Source: CAVSJO01 sp963728445 (GTDB lineage Bacteria > Gemmatimonadota > Gemmatimonadetes > Longimicrobiales > RSA9). From it: a stretch of 64,000 bases of DNA. The position numbers were made by a program, and so were the translations under genes. The stretch is taken from NCBI GenBank assembly GCA_963728445.1, contig CAVSJO010000001.1, positions 248,001 through 312,000 of the forward strand, read 5' to 3'. The notes under the pieces are model-generated. The model made no database searches, was not told where the DNA came from, and was given only the letters and a program-made list of their open reading frames with translations. Shown here piece by piece: positions 27,813 to 38,425 of the stretch (position 1 is the first letter of the stretch; every line of letters begins with the position of its first letter).

Positions 27813-28724
27813 ATGGCAGAAACGACCAGGGACTTCCTCGCGATCCCCGACTTCTCGACGGAGGAGCTGTACGAGATCCTCCGCCTGGCCCGTCGGCTGA
27901 AGGACGGATCGTTCACGGATCGGCCGCTTCGCGGGCGCACGCTCGCCATGATCTTCGAGAAGAGCTCGACCCGCACGCGGGTCTCGTTCGAGGTCGGGAC
28001 CTATCAGCTCGGCGGACACGCGCTCTTCCTCTCCTCCCGCGACATCCAGATCGGGCGGGGCGAGCCGATCCGGGACACGGCGCGCGTCCTCTCGCGCTAC
28101 GTGGACGGGATCATGATCCGCACCTTCGGCCACGCCGTGGTGGAGGAGCTGGCCCGCTTCGCCGAAGTGCCCGTGATCAACGGGCTGACGGACCTCCTGC
28201 ACCCGTGCCAGGTCCTGACCGACCTGTTCACCATCCAGGAGGTCTTCGGGGAGGACCTGGCCCCCCGTCGCGTGGCCTGGATCGGGGACGGAAACAACAT
28301 GGCCAATTCGTGGCTCAACGCGGCCTACCGCTTCGGCTTCGATCTCCGGCTGGCGTGCCCCGAAGGGTACGATCCGGACCCGGACCTGCTCGAGCGGGCG
28401 CGTGGCGCCGCCCGGGTGACGCTTACGCGGGATCCCGCGGAGGCGGCCGAGGGGGCGGAGGTCGTCAACACGGACGTATGGGCCTCGATGGGTCAGGAAG
28501 AGGAGGCCCAGACGCGGCGGACGGCCTTTGCCGACTTCCGTGTGGACGACGCGCTGATGGACCGGGCGGCGGACGACGCCGTCTTCCTGCACTGCCTCCC
28601 GGCGCACCGGGGGGAGGAGGTCACCGAGTCCGCGCTCGAGGGCCCGCGCTCGCGTGTCTTCGACGAGGCCGAGAACCGCCTGCACGCGCAGAAGGCTCTG
28701 CTCGTGCGCCTGATGGGATCGTGA
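27813..28724 (+). CDS. argF: Ornithine carbamoyltransferase
   Basis: 303 residues from ATG 27813. In-frame ATG 27792 and TTG 27768 exist but lack a ribosome binding site, and the TTG lies inside a hairpin. It transfers carbamoyl phosphate to ornithine in arginine synthesis. The carbamoyl-phosphate site is KSSTRTRVSFE. HPCQVLTDLFT, the ornithine-binding DVWASMGQEEE and the catalytic HCLPAHRGEEV are all present. Length matches the family. No other arginine gene is in the window. Followed after eight bases by gcvT. Confidence 0.95.
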   Translation: MAETTRDFLAIPDFSTEELYEILRLARRLKDGSFTDRPLRGRTLAMIFEKSSTRTRVSFEVGTYQLGGHALFLSSRDIQIGRGEPIRDTARVLSRYVDGIMIRTFGHAVVEELARFAEVPVINGLTDLLHPCQVLTDLFTIQEVFGEDLAPRRVAWIGDGNNMANSWLNAAYRFGFDLRLACPEGYDPDPDLLERARGAARVTLTRDPAEAAEGAEVVNTDVWASMGQEEEAQTRRTAFADFRVDDALMDRAADDAVFLHCLPAHRGEEVTESALEGPRSRVFDEAENRLHAQKALLVRLMGS

Positions 28725-28732
28725 GGGAGACC

Positions 28733-29845
28733 ATGGCATCGGACGGACTGAAGGAGACGGCACTCCACGCCGAGCACGTGCGCCTTGGCGGGAAGATGGT
28801 CCCGTTCGCCGGCTACGCTCTGCCGGTTCAGTATCCGGCGGGGATCGTCGCCGAGCACAGGGCGGTGCGGGAGTCGGCGGGCCTGTTCGACGTCTCGCAC
28901 ATGGGCGAGTTCATCGTCACGGGGCCGGACGCGCTGACCTTCGTCCAGTCGATGCTGACGAACGACGCTTCGCGGCTGGAGGTGGGACAGGCGCAGTACG
29001 CCGTGCTCTGCCAGGACGACGGCGGCGCCATCGACGACTGCATCCTCTACCGCTTCGGGGATCACCTCATGGTGGTGGTGAACGCGGCGAACCGGCAGGC
29101 GGACTGGGAGTGGATGAACGCTCACGTCGGCGCATTCGACGCCCGACTGGAAGACCGTTCGGACGCGATCTCGCTCCTCGCCCTCCAGGGCCCGAAGGCG
29201 TCCGACATCCTGGCACGCCTGACGGACGCCGACCTGGACGCCGTCGCCTACTATCACTTCACGGAAGCCGAGGTGGACGGTCGAGCGGCGATCGTGAGCC
29301 GCACCGGATACACCGGTGAGGACGGGTTCGAGCTGTACCTGTCCAACGAGGACGCGGTTCCGGTCTGGCGTGCCCTGCTGCAGGCGGGTGCCGACGACGG
29401 ACTGCTGCCGGCCGGTCTCGGCGCGCGCGACTCGCTCCGCCTCGAGGTGGGCTACGTCCTTCACGGCAGCGATCTCGACCGGGAGCACACCCCCCTGGAG
29501 GCCGGCCTCGGCTGGGTCGTGAAGCTCGGCAAGGGCGACTTCCACGGACGGGACGCGCTCGAGGCGCAGAAGGAAGCCGGGCTCGAGCGCCGCCTGGTGG
29601 GCTTCCGCCTCCTCGAGCGTGGCTTCCCCCGCCACGGCTACGAAGTGCGCTGGCAGGGCGAGCCGGTATCGACCGTCACGAGCGGCGGCGTCTCGCCCAT
29701 GCTCGACCTGGGAATCGGCCTCGCGTACGTCCCGGCCGAAGCGCGAGAGCCCGGGACCCCGCTGGAGATCGTGATCCGTGGCCGTCCCGTCGCCGCCGAG
29801 GTCATGCGCCCGCCGTTCTACACGGAAGGGTCGATCCGCCGTTGA
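28733..29845 (+). CDS. gcvT: Glycine cleavage system aminomethyltransferase (T protein)
   Basis: 370 residues from ATG 28733, behind GAGGGAG. It transfers the methylene group from aminomethyl-H protein to tetrahydrofolate. Diagnostic segments are FAGYALPVQYPAGIVAEH, LFDVSHMGE, SRTGYTGEDGFELY, GLGARDSLRLEVGYVLHG and GVSPMLDLGIGLAYVP. gcvH and gcvP are not adjacent. The stop overlaps the TTG start of the mog-type gene. YgfZ-type relatives lack several of these motifs, so GcvT is favoured. Confidence 0.95.
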   Translation: MASDGLKETALHAEHVRLGGKMVPFAGYALPVQYPAGIVAEHRAVRESAGLFDVSHMGEFIVTGPDALTFVQSMLTNDASRLEVGQAQYAVLCQDDGGAIDDCILYRFGDHLMVVVNAANRQADWEWMNAHVGAFDARLEDRSDAISLLALQGPKASDILARLTDADLDAVAYYHFTEAEVDGRAAIVSRTGYTGEDGFELYLSNEDAVPVWRALLQAGADDGLLPAGLGARDSLRLEVGYVLHGSDLDREHTPLEAGLGWVVKLGKGDFHGRDALEAQKEAGLERRLVGFRLLERGFPRHGYEVRWQGEPVSTVTSGGVSPMLDLGIGLAYVPAEAREPGTPLEIVIRGRPVAAEVMRPPFYTEGSIRR

Positions 29846-30346
29846 GCGCCGACCACGCGGTCCCCGTCCGCCTCGCCATCCTCACCGTCTCGGACGGCGT
29901 CGCGGCCGGGCGTCGGCAGGATCGGAGCGGCGCCGCCATCGCGGAATGGGCGACGGAGCGCGGCTACGCCGTCGCCCATTCGGACGTCGTGGCGGACGCC
30001 GGCGCTGCGATCGCCGCGCGACTCGCCGCGTGGGCCGACGGGGGCGACGTCGACGTCGTCCTGACCACCGGTGGGACGGGTCTCACGGACCGCGACGTCA
30101 CGCCGGAGGCGACGGCGGCCGTCCTCGACCGGGACGCACCGGGTCTGGCCGAGGCGCTCCGTGCCCGGGGCGCGCAGTCGACGCCTTTTGCCGCGTTGTC
30201 CCGGGGCCGCGCCGGCGTGCGCGGCTCGACCCTCATCGTGAACCTTCCGGGCAGCACCGGCGGCGTGCGCGACGGCCTCGCCGTCCTGGAGCCCCTCCTC
30301 GGCCACGCCGTTCAGCTCCTGCGCGGCATCGACACGGATCGCCACG

Positions 30347-30354
<8 letters not shown>
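29842..30354 (+). CDS. mog: MoaB/Mog-type molybdopterin biosynthesis protein
   Basis: 170 residues from TTG 29842 (overlap with the gcvT TGA). The MoCF-binding fold is shown by RLAILTVSDGVAAGRRQDRSG, LTTGGTGLTDRDVTPEAT and VNLPGSTGGVRDGL. Members adenylate molybdopterin before metal insertion. No other molybdenum cofactor gene is nearby. MoaB and Mog cannot be separated here, so the symbol is provisional. It overlaps the downstream regulator by eight bases. Confidence 0.85.
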
Positions 30355-31904
<1,550 letters not shown>

Positions 31905-31915
<11 letters not shown>

Positions 31916-32603
31916 GGCCACCCTCTCCGGAGGTCGCGCGGGCCCGTGCCTTCCCCCGCTCCCGCTCGAGGAGCGGTACGATCCGATTCCATTCGTCCGA
32001 CTGCTCCACCCCGTACCGTACGACGATCGGCAGGTCGTAGTTGACCCCGCCGACGAAGGCGTAGACCGCGCTCTCGACCTGTTGCTGCTGGAGCCGTTGC
32101 TGACCCCAGCCGGGCGTGAGGGGGAAGATCGCCTGGGGCCGCAGCAATCTGCCCTGATGCGTGAGCTGGAGGTCTTCCGGCTGGAACGGTACGCCCGGGT
32201 CGTAGCTGAAGAAGGACACCAGGAAGAGCGAAGGCGCGTCCTCGAACGTGGCGCGCTTCGCGCGATCCATCCACTGCACGTCCAGCGCGTGCAATCGCGC
32301 GTACGTATCGGGTGCCGCGAGCCGCGTCACCGCCTCCGCGAGGGGCGTGACCTTCACGAGCAGCGAGCCGTCCCGGAGCTGCACGGTGAACTCGTCCTGC
32401 CGCAGCGTGCCGAATCCCGGGGGCACGAGGGAGTCCTCGGGGCGCGCCGCCGTCGACGCAGCGCCGGCGCCATGGTCCGCTCGCGCCGGTAGCGTCGAAG
32501 GCGACGTCGCCCCGGGACTCGTCGTCCCCGAGCTGGCGCACGCGGACAGGCCCGACGCGAGCAGAACGGCGAGCGAGGCGACCCGGACGGGGGCGGCTTT
32601 CAC
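31905..32603 (-). CDS. Hypothetical lipoprotein
   Basis: 232 residues from GTG 32603, overlapping the engB stop. The signal peptide ends in lipobox LLASGLSAC (Cys22) followed by ASS, then a low-complexity Thr/Ser/Ala linker to ~60. The globular part (~65-215) has no motif I recognise. It contains FTVQLRDGSLLVKVTPL, LFLVSFFSYDPGVPFQPEDLQL and NYDLPIVVRYGVEQSDEWNRIVPLLERER (read in parts), suggesting a beta-sandwich. It is last in the tig-clpP-clpX-engB transcript. Function unknown. Confidence 0.75.
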
Positions 32604-33223
32604 GCCTCCCGTCCGGCGCCGAGGAGCCCCGCGAGGGTGTCCATGAGGGTCTCCCGCCCCTCGCCCGTGACGGCGGAGAAGGGAACGACCTGCTCCGGGT
32701 CCAGAGCCAGCCGCTCGACCGCCCGGCTCACCCGCTTCGCGCGCTCGCTGTGCTTGAGCTTGTCCATCTTGGTGAGGACGAAGAGCGTCGGCCGGCCGAT
32801 GCCGGCAAGGAACTCGACCATGCGTCGATCCTCGGCGGTCGGGTCGTGCCGGACGTCCAGGATGTGGACCACGCCGCGGACCTCCTGCACGTCCCGGAGG
32901 TAGCGTTCAATCAGCGGGGCCCAGGCAAGGCGCACGTGCTCCGGCACCTTCGCGTAGCCGTACCCCGGGAGGTCGACCAGAAAGAACTCGCCGGCGTCTC
33001 CGGAGCCCGTCGTCCGGACGCGGTAGAAATTGATCTCCTGCGTCTTGCCCGGACGGGCGGATACCCGAGCCACCTTCGTGCGCGTGCGGCCGAGGAGGCG
33101 ATTGATGAGGCTGGACTTGCCGACGTTGGAACGACCGGCGAAGGCCACCTGAGCGAGCGACCCCGGAGGCGCTGCCCCCGGGGTCGCGACCGCTCCCGCA
33201 AATTCGACGTCGCGGATCTTCAC
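32600..33223 (-). CDS. engB: Ribosome-biogenesis GTPase EngB/YsxC
   Basis: 207 residues from GTG 33223, seven bases after clpX; the open frame continues upstream into clpX without homology. G1 is AFAGRSNVGKSSLINRLLG, G2 Thr is in SARPGKTQEINFY, G3 is LVDLPGYGYAKVP, G4 is VLTKMDKL and G5 is FSAVTGEG. The family acts in late large-subunit assembly and is usually essential. Linkage to clpX and lon-type proteases is common. Confidence 0.95.
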   Translation of the reverse strand: MKIRDVEFAGAVATPGAAPPGSLAQVAFAGRSNVGKSSLINRLLGRTRTKVARVSARPGKTQEINFYRVRTTGSGDAGEFFLVDLPGYGYAKVPEHVRLAWAPLIERYLRDVQEVRGVVHILDVRHDPTAEDRRMVEFLAGIGRPTLFVLTKMDKLKHSERAKRVSRAVERLALDPEQVVPFSAVTGEGRETLMDTLAGLLGAGREA

Positions 33224-33230
33224 GCGGCCG

Positions 33231-34466
33231 TCACGCTTCCTTTTTCGCCGAGTCCGGCCGCAGCACGAGCAGCGGCGCAATCCCGTTCGTGACGCACTCG
33301 GCGGTGACGACCACCTCCCGAACGTCGTCCCGGGACGGGATCTCGAACATGATGTCCCGCATGATCTCTTCGAGCACCGCCCGCAGTCCCCGCGCTCCCG
33401 TGCCCCTGTCGAGCGCCTTGCGACCGATGGCCCGCACCGCCTCGATGTCGAAGGTCAGGCCGATCGCCTCCAGGTCGAACATCTTCTGGTACTGCTTGAC
33501 CAGGGCGTTCTTGGGCTCCGTGAGGACCTTCACCAGGGCCTCCTCGTCGAGCTCGCCCAGCGTGACCGTGACGGGCATCCGACCCACGAGCTCCGGGATC
33601 AGCCCGAAGCGCATCAGGTCCTCGGGCTCGACCTCCGCAAACGGGCGTGTGGGATCCGCTTCTGTCCGGTCGCCGGCGCTGCCGAACCCGATCTGCCGGC
33701 GCCCCGTCCTGGACTCGATGACCTTCTCCAGGCCGTCGAACGCACCCCCGCAGATGAACAGGATGTTACGGGTGTTGATCTGGATGTACTCCTGCTGCGG
33801 GTGCTTCCGGCCACCCTGGGGCGGCACCGACGCGACGGTGCCCTCCAGGATCTTCAGGAGCGCCTGCTGCACACCCTCCCCCGAAACGTCCCGCGTGATG
33901 CTCGGGTTCTCCGACTTCCGGGCGATCTTGTCGATCTCGTCGATGTAGACGATGCCCCGCTCGCATTCCGCGATGTTGAAATCGCCGGCCTGGAGCAGGC
34001 GGACCAGGATGTTCTCAACGTCCTCCCCCACGTAGCCCGCCTCCGTCAGCGTCGTGGCGTCCGCGATGGTGAACGGGACCTGGAGGATGCGGGCGAGCGT
34101 CTGGGCCAGGAGCGTCTTGCCGACGCCCGTAGGACCGATCAGGAGGATGTTCGACTTGTCGATCTCCACGTCGTCCAGCACGCCGTGGTGGTTGACCCGC
34201 TTGTAGTGGTTGTAGACGGCCACGGACAGCGACCGCTTCGCCTCTTCCTGGCCGATCACGTAGTCGTCGAGAACGTCCTTGATCTCGCGGGGCGTGGGGA
34301 TGCGTACGGCCTCCGCGGTCTCCCGCTCCTCTTCCTCGGCGAGGATCTCGTTGCACAGCGAGACGCACTCGTTGCAGATGTAGACGGAGGGCCCCGAAAT
34401 GAACTTCTTGACGGAGTCCTTCGACTTGCCGCAGAAAGAGCAGCGGAGGTGCTTGTCGCTCGGCAT
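33231..34466 (-). CDS. clpX: ATP-dependent Clp protease ATP-binding subunit ClpX
   Basis: 411 residues from ATG 34466. An N-terminal Cys4 zinc-binding domain (CSFCGKSKDSV, YICNEC) precedes the AAA+ domain with Walker A GPTGVGKT, pore loop GYVGEDVE, Walker B GIVYIDEIDKIA, sensor region and TGARGLRAVLEEIM. It unfolds substrates into ClpP. The IGF loop that docks on ClpP appears as RRQIGFGSAG. It is separated from clpP by 54 bp. Confidence 0.97.
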   Translation of the reverse strand: MPSDKHLRCSFCGKSKDSVKKFISGPSVYICNECVSLCNEILAEEEERETAEAVRIPTPREIKDVLDDYVIGQEEAKRSLSVAVYNHYKRVNHHGVLDDVEIDKSNILLIGPTGVGKTLLAQTLARILQVPFTIADATTLTEAGYVGEDVENILVRLLQAGDFNIAECERGIVYIDEIDKIARKSENPSITRDVSGEGVQQALLKILEGTVASVPPQGGRKHPQQEYIQINTRNILFICGGAFDGLEKVIESRTGRRQIGFGSAGDRTEADPTRPFAEVEPEDLMRFGLIPELVGRMPVTVTLGELDEEALVKVLTEPKNALVKQYQKMFDLEAIGLTFDIEAVRAIGRKALDRGTGARGLRAVLEEIMRDIMFEIPSRDDVREVVVTAECVTNGIAPLLVLRPDSAKKEA

Positions 34467-34520
34467 GGCGATCGTCGGACGGAGGAGACACGGACCCGGG
34501 ACGCGCCCGGATCACGATGG

Positions 34521-35153
34521 CTAGGTCTCGGACAGGTGGCCGTCGCCGGAGGCTTCGACCACCTCTCCCTTGTTGGTGATGACCTGGTCGATGAGGCCGT
34601 ACTCCTTGGCCTCCACCGGGCTCATGAATCGGTCGCGGTCGACGTCTTCCGCGACGCGCTCCTTGGACTGGCCCGTGTGTTTCGCCAGAATCTCGTTCAG
34701 CCGCTCGCGGGCATACAGGATCTCCTTCGCCTGGATCTCGATGTCCGCAGCCGTGCCCTGTGCGCCGGACGACGGCTGGTGGATCATGATCCGCGAGTTC
34801 GGGAGCGCGCTGCGCCTGCCTTCCGCACCGGACGCCAGCAGGACCGCCCCCATGGAGGCTGCTATGCCCATGCAGATCGTCGACACCGGCGACCGCAGGT
34901 ACTGGATCGTATCGTAGATCGCCAGTCCGGCATACACGCCGCCGCCCGGCGAATTGATGTACAGATAGATGTCCTTCTCGGGATTGTCCGCCTCCAGGAA
35001 GAGTAGCTGCGCGATGATGATGTTCGCCACGTTGTCGTCGATCGGTGTGCCGAGGAAGACGATCCGGTCCATGAGCAGCCGACTGAAGATGTCGTAGCTG
35101 CGCTCGCCCCGGCTCGACCGCTCGATGACGTACGGCGGATAGATGGTCGGCAT
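34521..35153 (-). CDS. clpP: ATP-dependent Clp protease proteolytic subunit ClpP
   Basis: 210 residues from ATG 35153, immediately after the tig stop. A serine peptidase forming a double heptamer. Catalytic Ser lies in GIAASMGAVLLASG, His in IMIHQPSSG and Asp in VDRDRFMSPVEAKEYGLID. N-terminal YPPYVIERSSRGERSYDIFSRLL (read as YPPYVIERSSRGER and SYDIFSRLL) is the usual axial loop. The ~15-residue C-terminus is longer than in E. coli. Confidence 0.97.
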   Translation of the reverse strand: MPTIYPPYVIERSSRGERSYDIFSRLLMDRIVFLGTPIDDNVANIIIAQLLFLEADNPEKDIYLYINSPGGGVYAGLAIYDTIQYLRSPVSTICMGIAASMGAVLLASGAEGRRSALPNSRIMIHQPSSGAQGTAADIEIQAKEILYARERLNEILAKHTGQSKERVAEDVDRDRFMSPVEAKEYGLIDQVITNKGEVVEASGDGHLSET

Positions 35154-36482
35154 TTATGCCTTGGATTTCTTGCTGCGTGACTTGCTCTTGGCCGGCGCCT
35201 CGCCCGTGGCGGGCGCCGCGCCCGTGATCTCCGACTGCGCCTTCAGGAAGGCGAACACCTTCTCCTCGAGCACCTCCCCCTCCAGGCGCTGCATTCGGCC
35301 GCTACGCTGGAGCTGCGTCCACACCTCGTTTACCGGGCGGCCGCTCTGTTCGGCGATCTGCTCCACCCGGGCGTCGACCTCCTCGGCGCTCGGTCGGAGT
35401 CCTTCCTTCTCCGCCACCGCGTCGACGACCAGCGAGCGGCGGATGGCCCGCTCCGCCGTCGGCCGCGCCGCCTGGTGCAGCTCGGCGAGCCGCTCCTGCG
35501 GCATCTGCTTGCTCGGGAAGACGTCCTCGATGTAGGCCCGCACCATGGAGTCCGGGACGTCGAAGGGATTCGCCTCGATGATCTGATCGACCAGCGCTCG
35601 CCGGACCTGCGCCTCGGCCTCGGAGTCCGACTCTCGCTGGAGGTCCTCGCGGACGCGGGCCCGCAGGACGTCCATGGACTCGAAGTCGCCCACACTCGCG
35701 GCGAAGGCGTCGTCCATCTCGGGAAGGTCCGGCCGTTCCAGGGACAGCAGCTCGATCCGCACCCGCTGCTCCTCGCCTGCCTCGTCCTCGGACTCGTTCG
35801 GGATCGTGATGAGGAACTCGCCCGAGCCCCCGACGTCCAGCGTCTGGATCGCCGATTCGACGTCCGGGATCGCCTGCCCCTCGCCCAGCACGACCTCGTA
35901 CTTGCGCGGCTTCGGGGCCTCGCCGCCCGGCTCTGCCTCCGCGCTGAGCGGCGTGATCTCGACCGCGACGCGGTCCCCCGTGGTCGGCTTGCCTTCCTCG
36001 GCCGTCTTCCACTCCGCGTTCTCCGAGCGGAGCCGCTCCAGGACGCGCTCCACCTCCTCCTCCCCGACCTCCGAGGACGGCCGCTCGACGACGAAGCCGC
36101 CGACGCGGTCCAGCTCGATCTTCGGTTGGACCTCGAAGACGACGTGGAACGTGAGGTCCGCACCCGGTGCGTAGTCGACGTCCTCGACCTGGCCCTGGGT
36201 GATCGGCTGGAGGCCCTGCTCCTGGATCGCCTGCTTGTACGCCTCGTCGACGATCCGCTCGACGGTCTCGTTCTGGATCGCGGCCTCGAACTTACGGCTG
36301 ACCACGCTCTCGGGGACCTTCCCCTTGCGGAAGCCTGGGAGCCGGACCTGCGTCCGGATGCGCCGCGTGACGCTGCGGCGCTCCTCGTCGACCCTGCCGG
36401 CGGGTACGGTGATGGTGAGCCGCCGGGCCCAGGCCTGGGGTTCCTCCACCCCGATCTTCAAATCCACGGTATCTGTCGCCAT
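35154..36482 (-). CDS. tig: Trigger factor
   Basis: 442 residues from ATG 36482. A ribosome-bound chaperone and peptidyl-prolyl isomerase. The N-terminal ribosome-binding domain has the GFRKGKVPESVV signature. The FKBP-like domain (~160-245) includes GDRVAVEI. The C-terminal helical arms hold YIEDVFPSKQMPQERLAELHQAARPTAERAIRRSLVVDAVAEKEGL (seen in parts). The tail is Lys/Ser-rich. It is the first protein gene of the tRNA-Leu-tig-clpP-clpX-engB unit, joining co-translational folding to degradation. Confidence 0.95.
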   Translation of the reverse strand: MATDTVDLKIGVEEPQAWARRLTITVPAGRVDEERRSVTRRIRTQVRLPGFRKGKVPESVVSRKFEAAIQNETVERIVDEAYKQAIQEQGLQPITQGQVEDVDYAPGADLTFHVVFEVQPKIELDRVGGFVVERPSSEVGEEEVERVLERLRSENAEWKTAEEGKPTTGDRVAVEITPLSAEAEPGGEAPKPRKYEVVLGEGQAIPDVESAIQTLDVGGSGEFLITIPNESEDEAGEEQRVRIELLSLERPDLPEMDDAFAASVGDFESMDVLRARVREDLQRESDSEAEAQVRRALVDQIIEANPFDVPDSMVRAYIEDVFPSKQMPQERLAELHQAARPTAERAIRRSLVVDAVAEKEGLRPSAEEVDARVEQIAEQSGRPVNEVWTQLQRSGRMQRLEGEVLEEKVFAFLKAQSEITGAAPATGEAPAKSKSRSKKSKA

Positions 36483-36504
36483 GCCTGTTTTCTCGGTTGG
36501 GCGA

Positions 36505-36586
36505 TGCGAAAGGGGGGACTCGAACCCCCACGGGCGTGCCCACGAGATCCTAAGTCTCGCGCGTCTACCAGTTCCGCCACTTTCGC
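36505..36586 (-). tRNA. tRNA-Leu (anticodon UAG)
   Basis: The 82-nt minus-strand sequence folds as a class II tRNA. The acceptor stem is GCGAAAG/CTTTCGC with discriminator A. The D arm contains AACTGGTAGAC. The anticodon stem CGAGA/TCTCG encloses loop CTTAGGA (anticodon TAG). A long variable arm (GGGC/GCCC) and T arm GGGGG-TTCGAGT-CCCCC complete it. CCA is not encoded. It lies 22 bp upstream of tig and probably leads that transcript. Confidence 0.97.
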
Positions 36587-36604
36587 ACGTTGCCTGCCAG
36601 CCAA

Positions 36605-36633
36605 AATCTAACCGTAGCGGGCGACCCGATCAA
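36605..36633 (-). promoter_or_regulatory. Promoter for tRNA-Leu-tig-clpPX operon
   Basis: Minus strand: -35 TTGATC (36633-36628) and -10 TAGATT (36610-36605) with a 17-bp spacer. The predicted start is ~10-12 nt before the mature tRNA 5' end at 36586. Four of six bases match consensus in each box. Confidence 0.6.
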
Positions 36634-36649
36634 CCGAAGGGGCGGGGGC

Positions 36650-36693
36650 AAAAAAGGGCGCCGCCATGCGACGTCGGGACACGGAGGCGGCGC
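36650..36693 (-). terminator. Intrinsic terminator of htrA
   Basis: Minus strand: stem GCGCCGCC (36693-36686) with GGCGGCGC (36665-36658), a 20-nt loop, then CC and six U (36655-36650). It starts about 50 nt after the htrA stop and separates htrA from the tRNA-tig promoter. Confidence 0.75.
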
Positions 36694-36742
36694 AGGGAAC
36701 CGCGCGGGAAAACGGCGGAAATTGCGCGGTGCCGATTCGAAC

Positions 36743-38287
36743 TCAGGGCACCCGCACGTTGGCGATGACGGTCTCGCCCTCGGGCCGCTGCAGGAGCAGG
36801 GAGACGACGTCTCCGGAGCGGAGCCGCCCGAGGCGGTCGGCGGCGTCCTGGCGGGACCGGATCGTGTGCCGATCGATGGCAAGGATGCGCTGGCCCGGCA
36901 CGACGCCGGCCGTCTCCGCGGCACTGCCCGGCTGGACCGTCCGGACCACGACGCCGCCGGCGGCGTCGAAGCCCAGGTGCCGGGCGAGGCCGGGCGCCAG
37001 CTCGCCGATCCGGATGCCGAGCCCCGGGGCGAGCTGCGGCTCGCGCGCCTCCCGTGGCTCCCGCGCGTCCGCCGCACCTGTCTCCGCGAACGGGGCCTCC
37101 TCCAGCCGGACAGAGAAGGTCTTCTGCTCGCCGTAGCGGACGACGGTGAGGTCCGCGGCTTCGCCGGGGTGGTGCTGGGCCACCAGACGCTGGAGCTGCC
37201 CCACCCGATCGACCGGATGGCCGTCAACGGCGACGACGACGTCGCCTCGCTCGACGCCCGCCGTACGCGCCGGCGAGCCCGCGCCGGTGAAGTCCTGGAC
37301 GAGCACACCACCGATGGCCGGCAGCGAGTAGACCTGTGCGTCCGCCTCCCCGACGTCCCGGATGCGCACGCCCAGGACGGGCCTCCGCACCTGCCCGTAC
37401 TCGATGAGGTCACCGGCCACCCGCCGGGCGAGATTGATGGGGATCGCGAAACCGTATCCCTCGTAGTACCCGGTCCCGCTCGCGATCGCCGTGTTCACCC
37501 CGATGACCTCGCCCCGCAGGTTGACCAGCGGCCCACCGGAATTGCCGGGGTTGATCACCGCGTCCGTCTGGATGAAGTCCTCGATGGCGTAGTTCGCCGA
37601 CGGGTCCTCCTGCTCCAGGAGCTCGCGGTTGAGGATGTCCAGCGGACGGCCCTTCGCAGAGATGATCCCGCTCGTCACCGTGAAGTCGAGGGTGCTCGTG
37701 GGACCGAAGCCCGGGTTGCCCACCGCCAGCACCCACTCGCCGACCTCGGCCCGGTCGGAGTCTCCCATGCGGGCGGGAGTCAGCCCGTCCACTGCCACCT
37801 GGATCACCGCCACGTCCGTGGTCGGGTCCGTCCCGACCAGGCGTGCCTCGAACGTGCGCTTGTCGCGGAGCGTGACCGTGATCCGGTCGGCGTCCTCCAC
37901 GACGTGGTTGTTCGTCAGGATGTGGCCTTCGTCGTCCAGCACGAACCCCGTTCCGCCGGTGATTTCGGGGATGTTCTCGTGGACGGAGTCCCTGGGCGGA
38001 GTGCCGTACATCTCCCGCAGCGACGGCGGCAGACGGCGCTCGGCCATCGGCCGCTCCGTCTGAATGCGCACGACCGCCGGCGTCACGGCGCCCGATATGG
38101 CGATGAACGCCTGGCTCAGCTCTGCGACCGGCCGGACCGTCTGCAGTCGCGGGAGCGGCGTGCCGGAGGTGTCGCCCGGTGCATCCACCGCGCCGGACCG
38201 CACCCCCGCCGCCAGCCCGATCCCTGCGGCGAAGGCGATGACGGCGATGGCGCCGATGGCGCCGCGTTCACGAATGCGATCGAGCAT
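36743..38287 (-). CDS. htrA: DegP/HtrA-family periplasmic serine protease
   Basis: 514 residues from ATG 38287. One N-terminal membrane segment or uncleaved signal (~9-28), then the trypsin-like domain with His128 (TNNHVV), Asp158 (TTDVAVIQV) and Ser250 (NPGNSGGPL). Two PDZ domains follow (~310-400 and ~425-510). The linker between them contains an ADAREPREAREPQ repeat. It degrades or refolds damaged envelope proteins. A -10-like TAGATT (38323-38318) and a GGGAA/TTCCC inverted repeat (38304-38316 region) lie upstream, but no good -35 was found. Confidence 0.95.
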   Translation of the reverse strand: MLDRIRERGAIGAIAVIAFAAGIGLAAGVRSGAVDAPGDTSGTPLPRLQTVRPVAELSQAFIAISGAVTPAVVRIQTERPMAERRLPPSLREMYGTPPRDSVHENIPEITGGTGFVLDDEGHILTNNHVVEDADRITVTLRDKRTFEARLVGTDPTTDVAVIQVAVDGLTPARMGDSDRAEVGEWVLAVGNPGFGPTSTLDFTVTSGIISAKGRPLDILNRELLEQEDPSANYAIEDFIQTDAVINPGNSGGPLVNLRGEVIGVNTAIASGTGYYEGYGFAIPINLARRVAGDLIEYGQVRRPVLGVRIRDVGEADAQVYSLPAIGGVLVQDFTGAGSPARTAGVERGDVVVAVDGHPVDRVGQLQRLVAQHHPGEAADLTVVRYGEQKTFSVRLEEAPFAETGAADAREPREAREPQLAPGLGIRIGELAPGLARHLGFDAAGGVVVRTVQPGSAAETAGVVPGQRILAIDRHTIRSRQDAADRLGRLRSGDVVSLLLQRPEGETVIANVRVP

Positions 38288-38370
38288 GAAAGGCCGGGTC
38301 TGTGGGAAGCGTTCCCCAATCTAGACGATCGATGAACGGCGGTACAGTCCCCGAGGGACCGGATGTGGAA

Positions 38371-38400
38371 AGGGCCTCCCGCCCGCCGGCGGAAGGCCCT
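38371..38400 (-). terminator. Intrinsic terminator of dnaK
   Basis: Minus strand: 13-bp stem AGGGCCTTCCGCC / GGCGGGAGGCCCT (one U-G pair) with loop GGCG, followed by TTCC. It begins 25 nt after the dnaK stop. Confidence 0.8.
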
Positions 38401-38425
38401 CCACGGTTCGCCCCGGTCCGGATCG

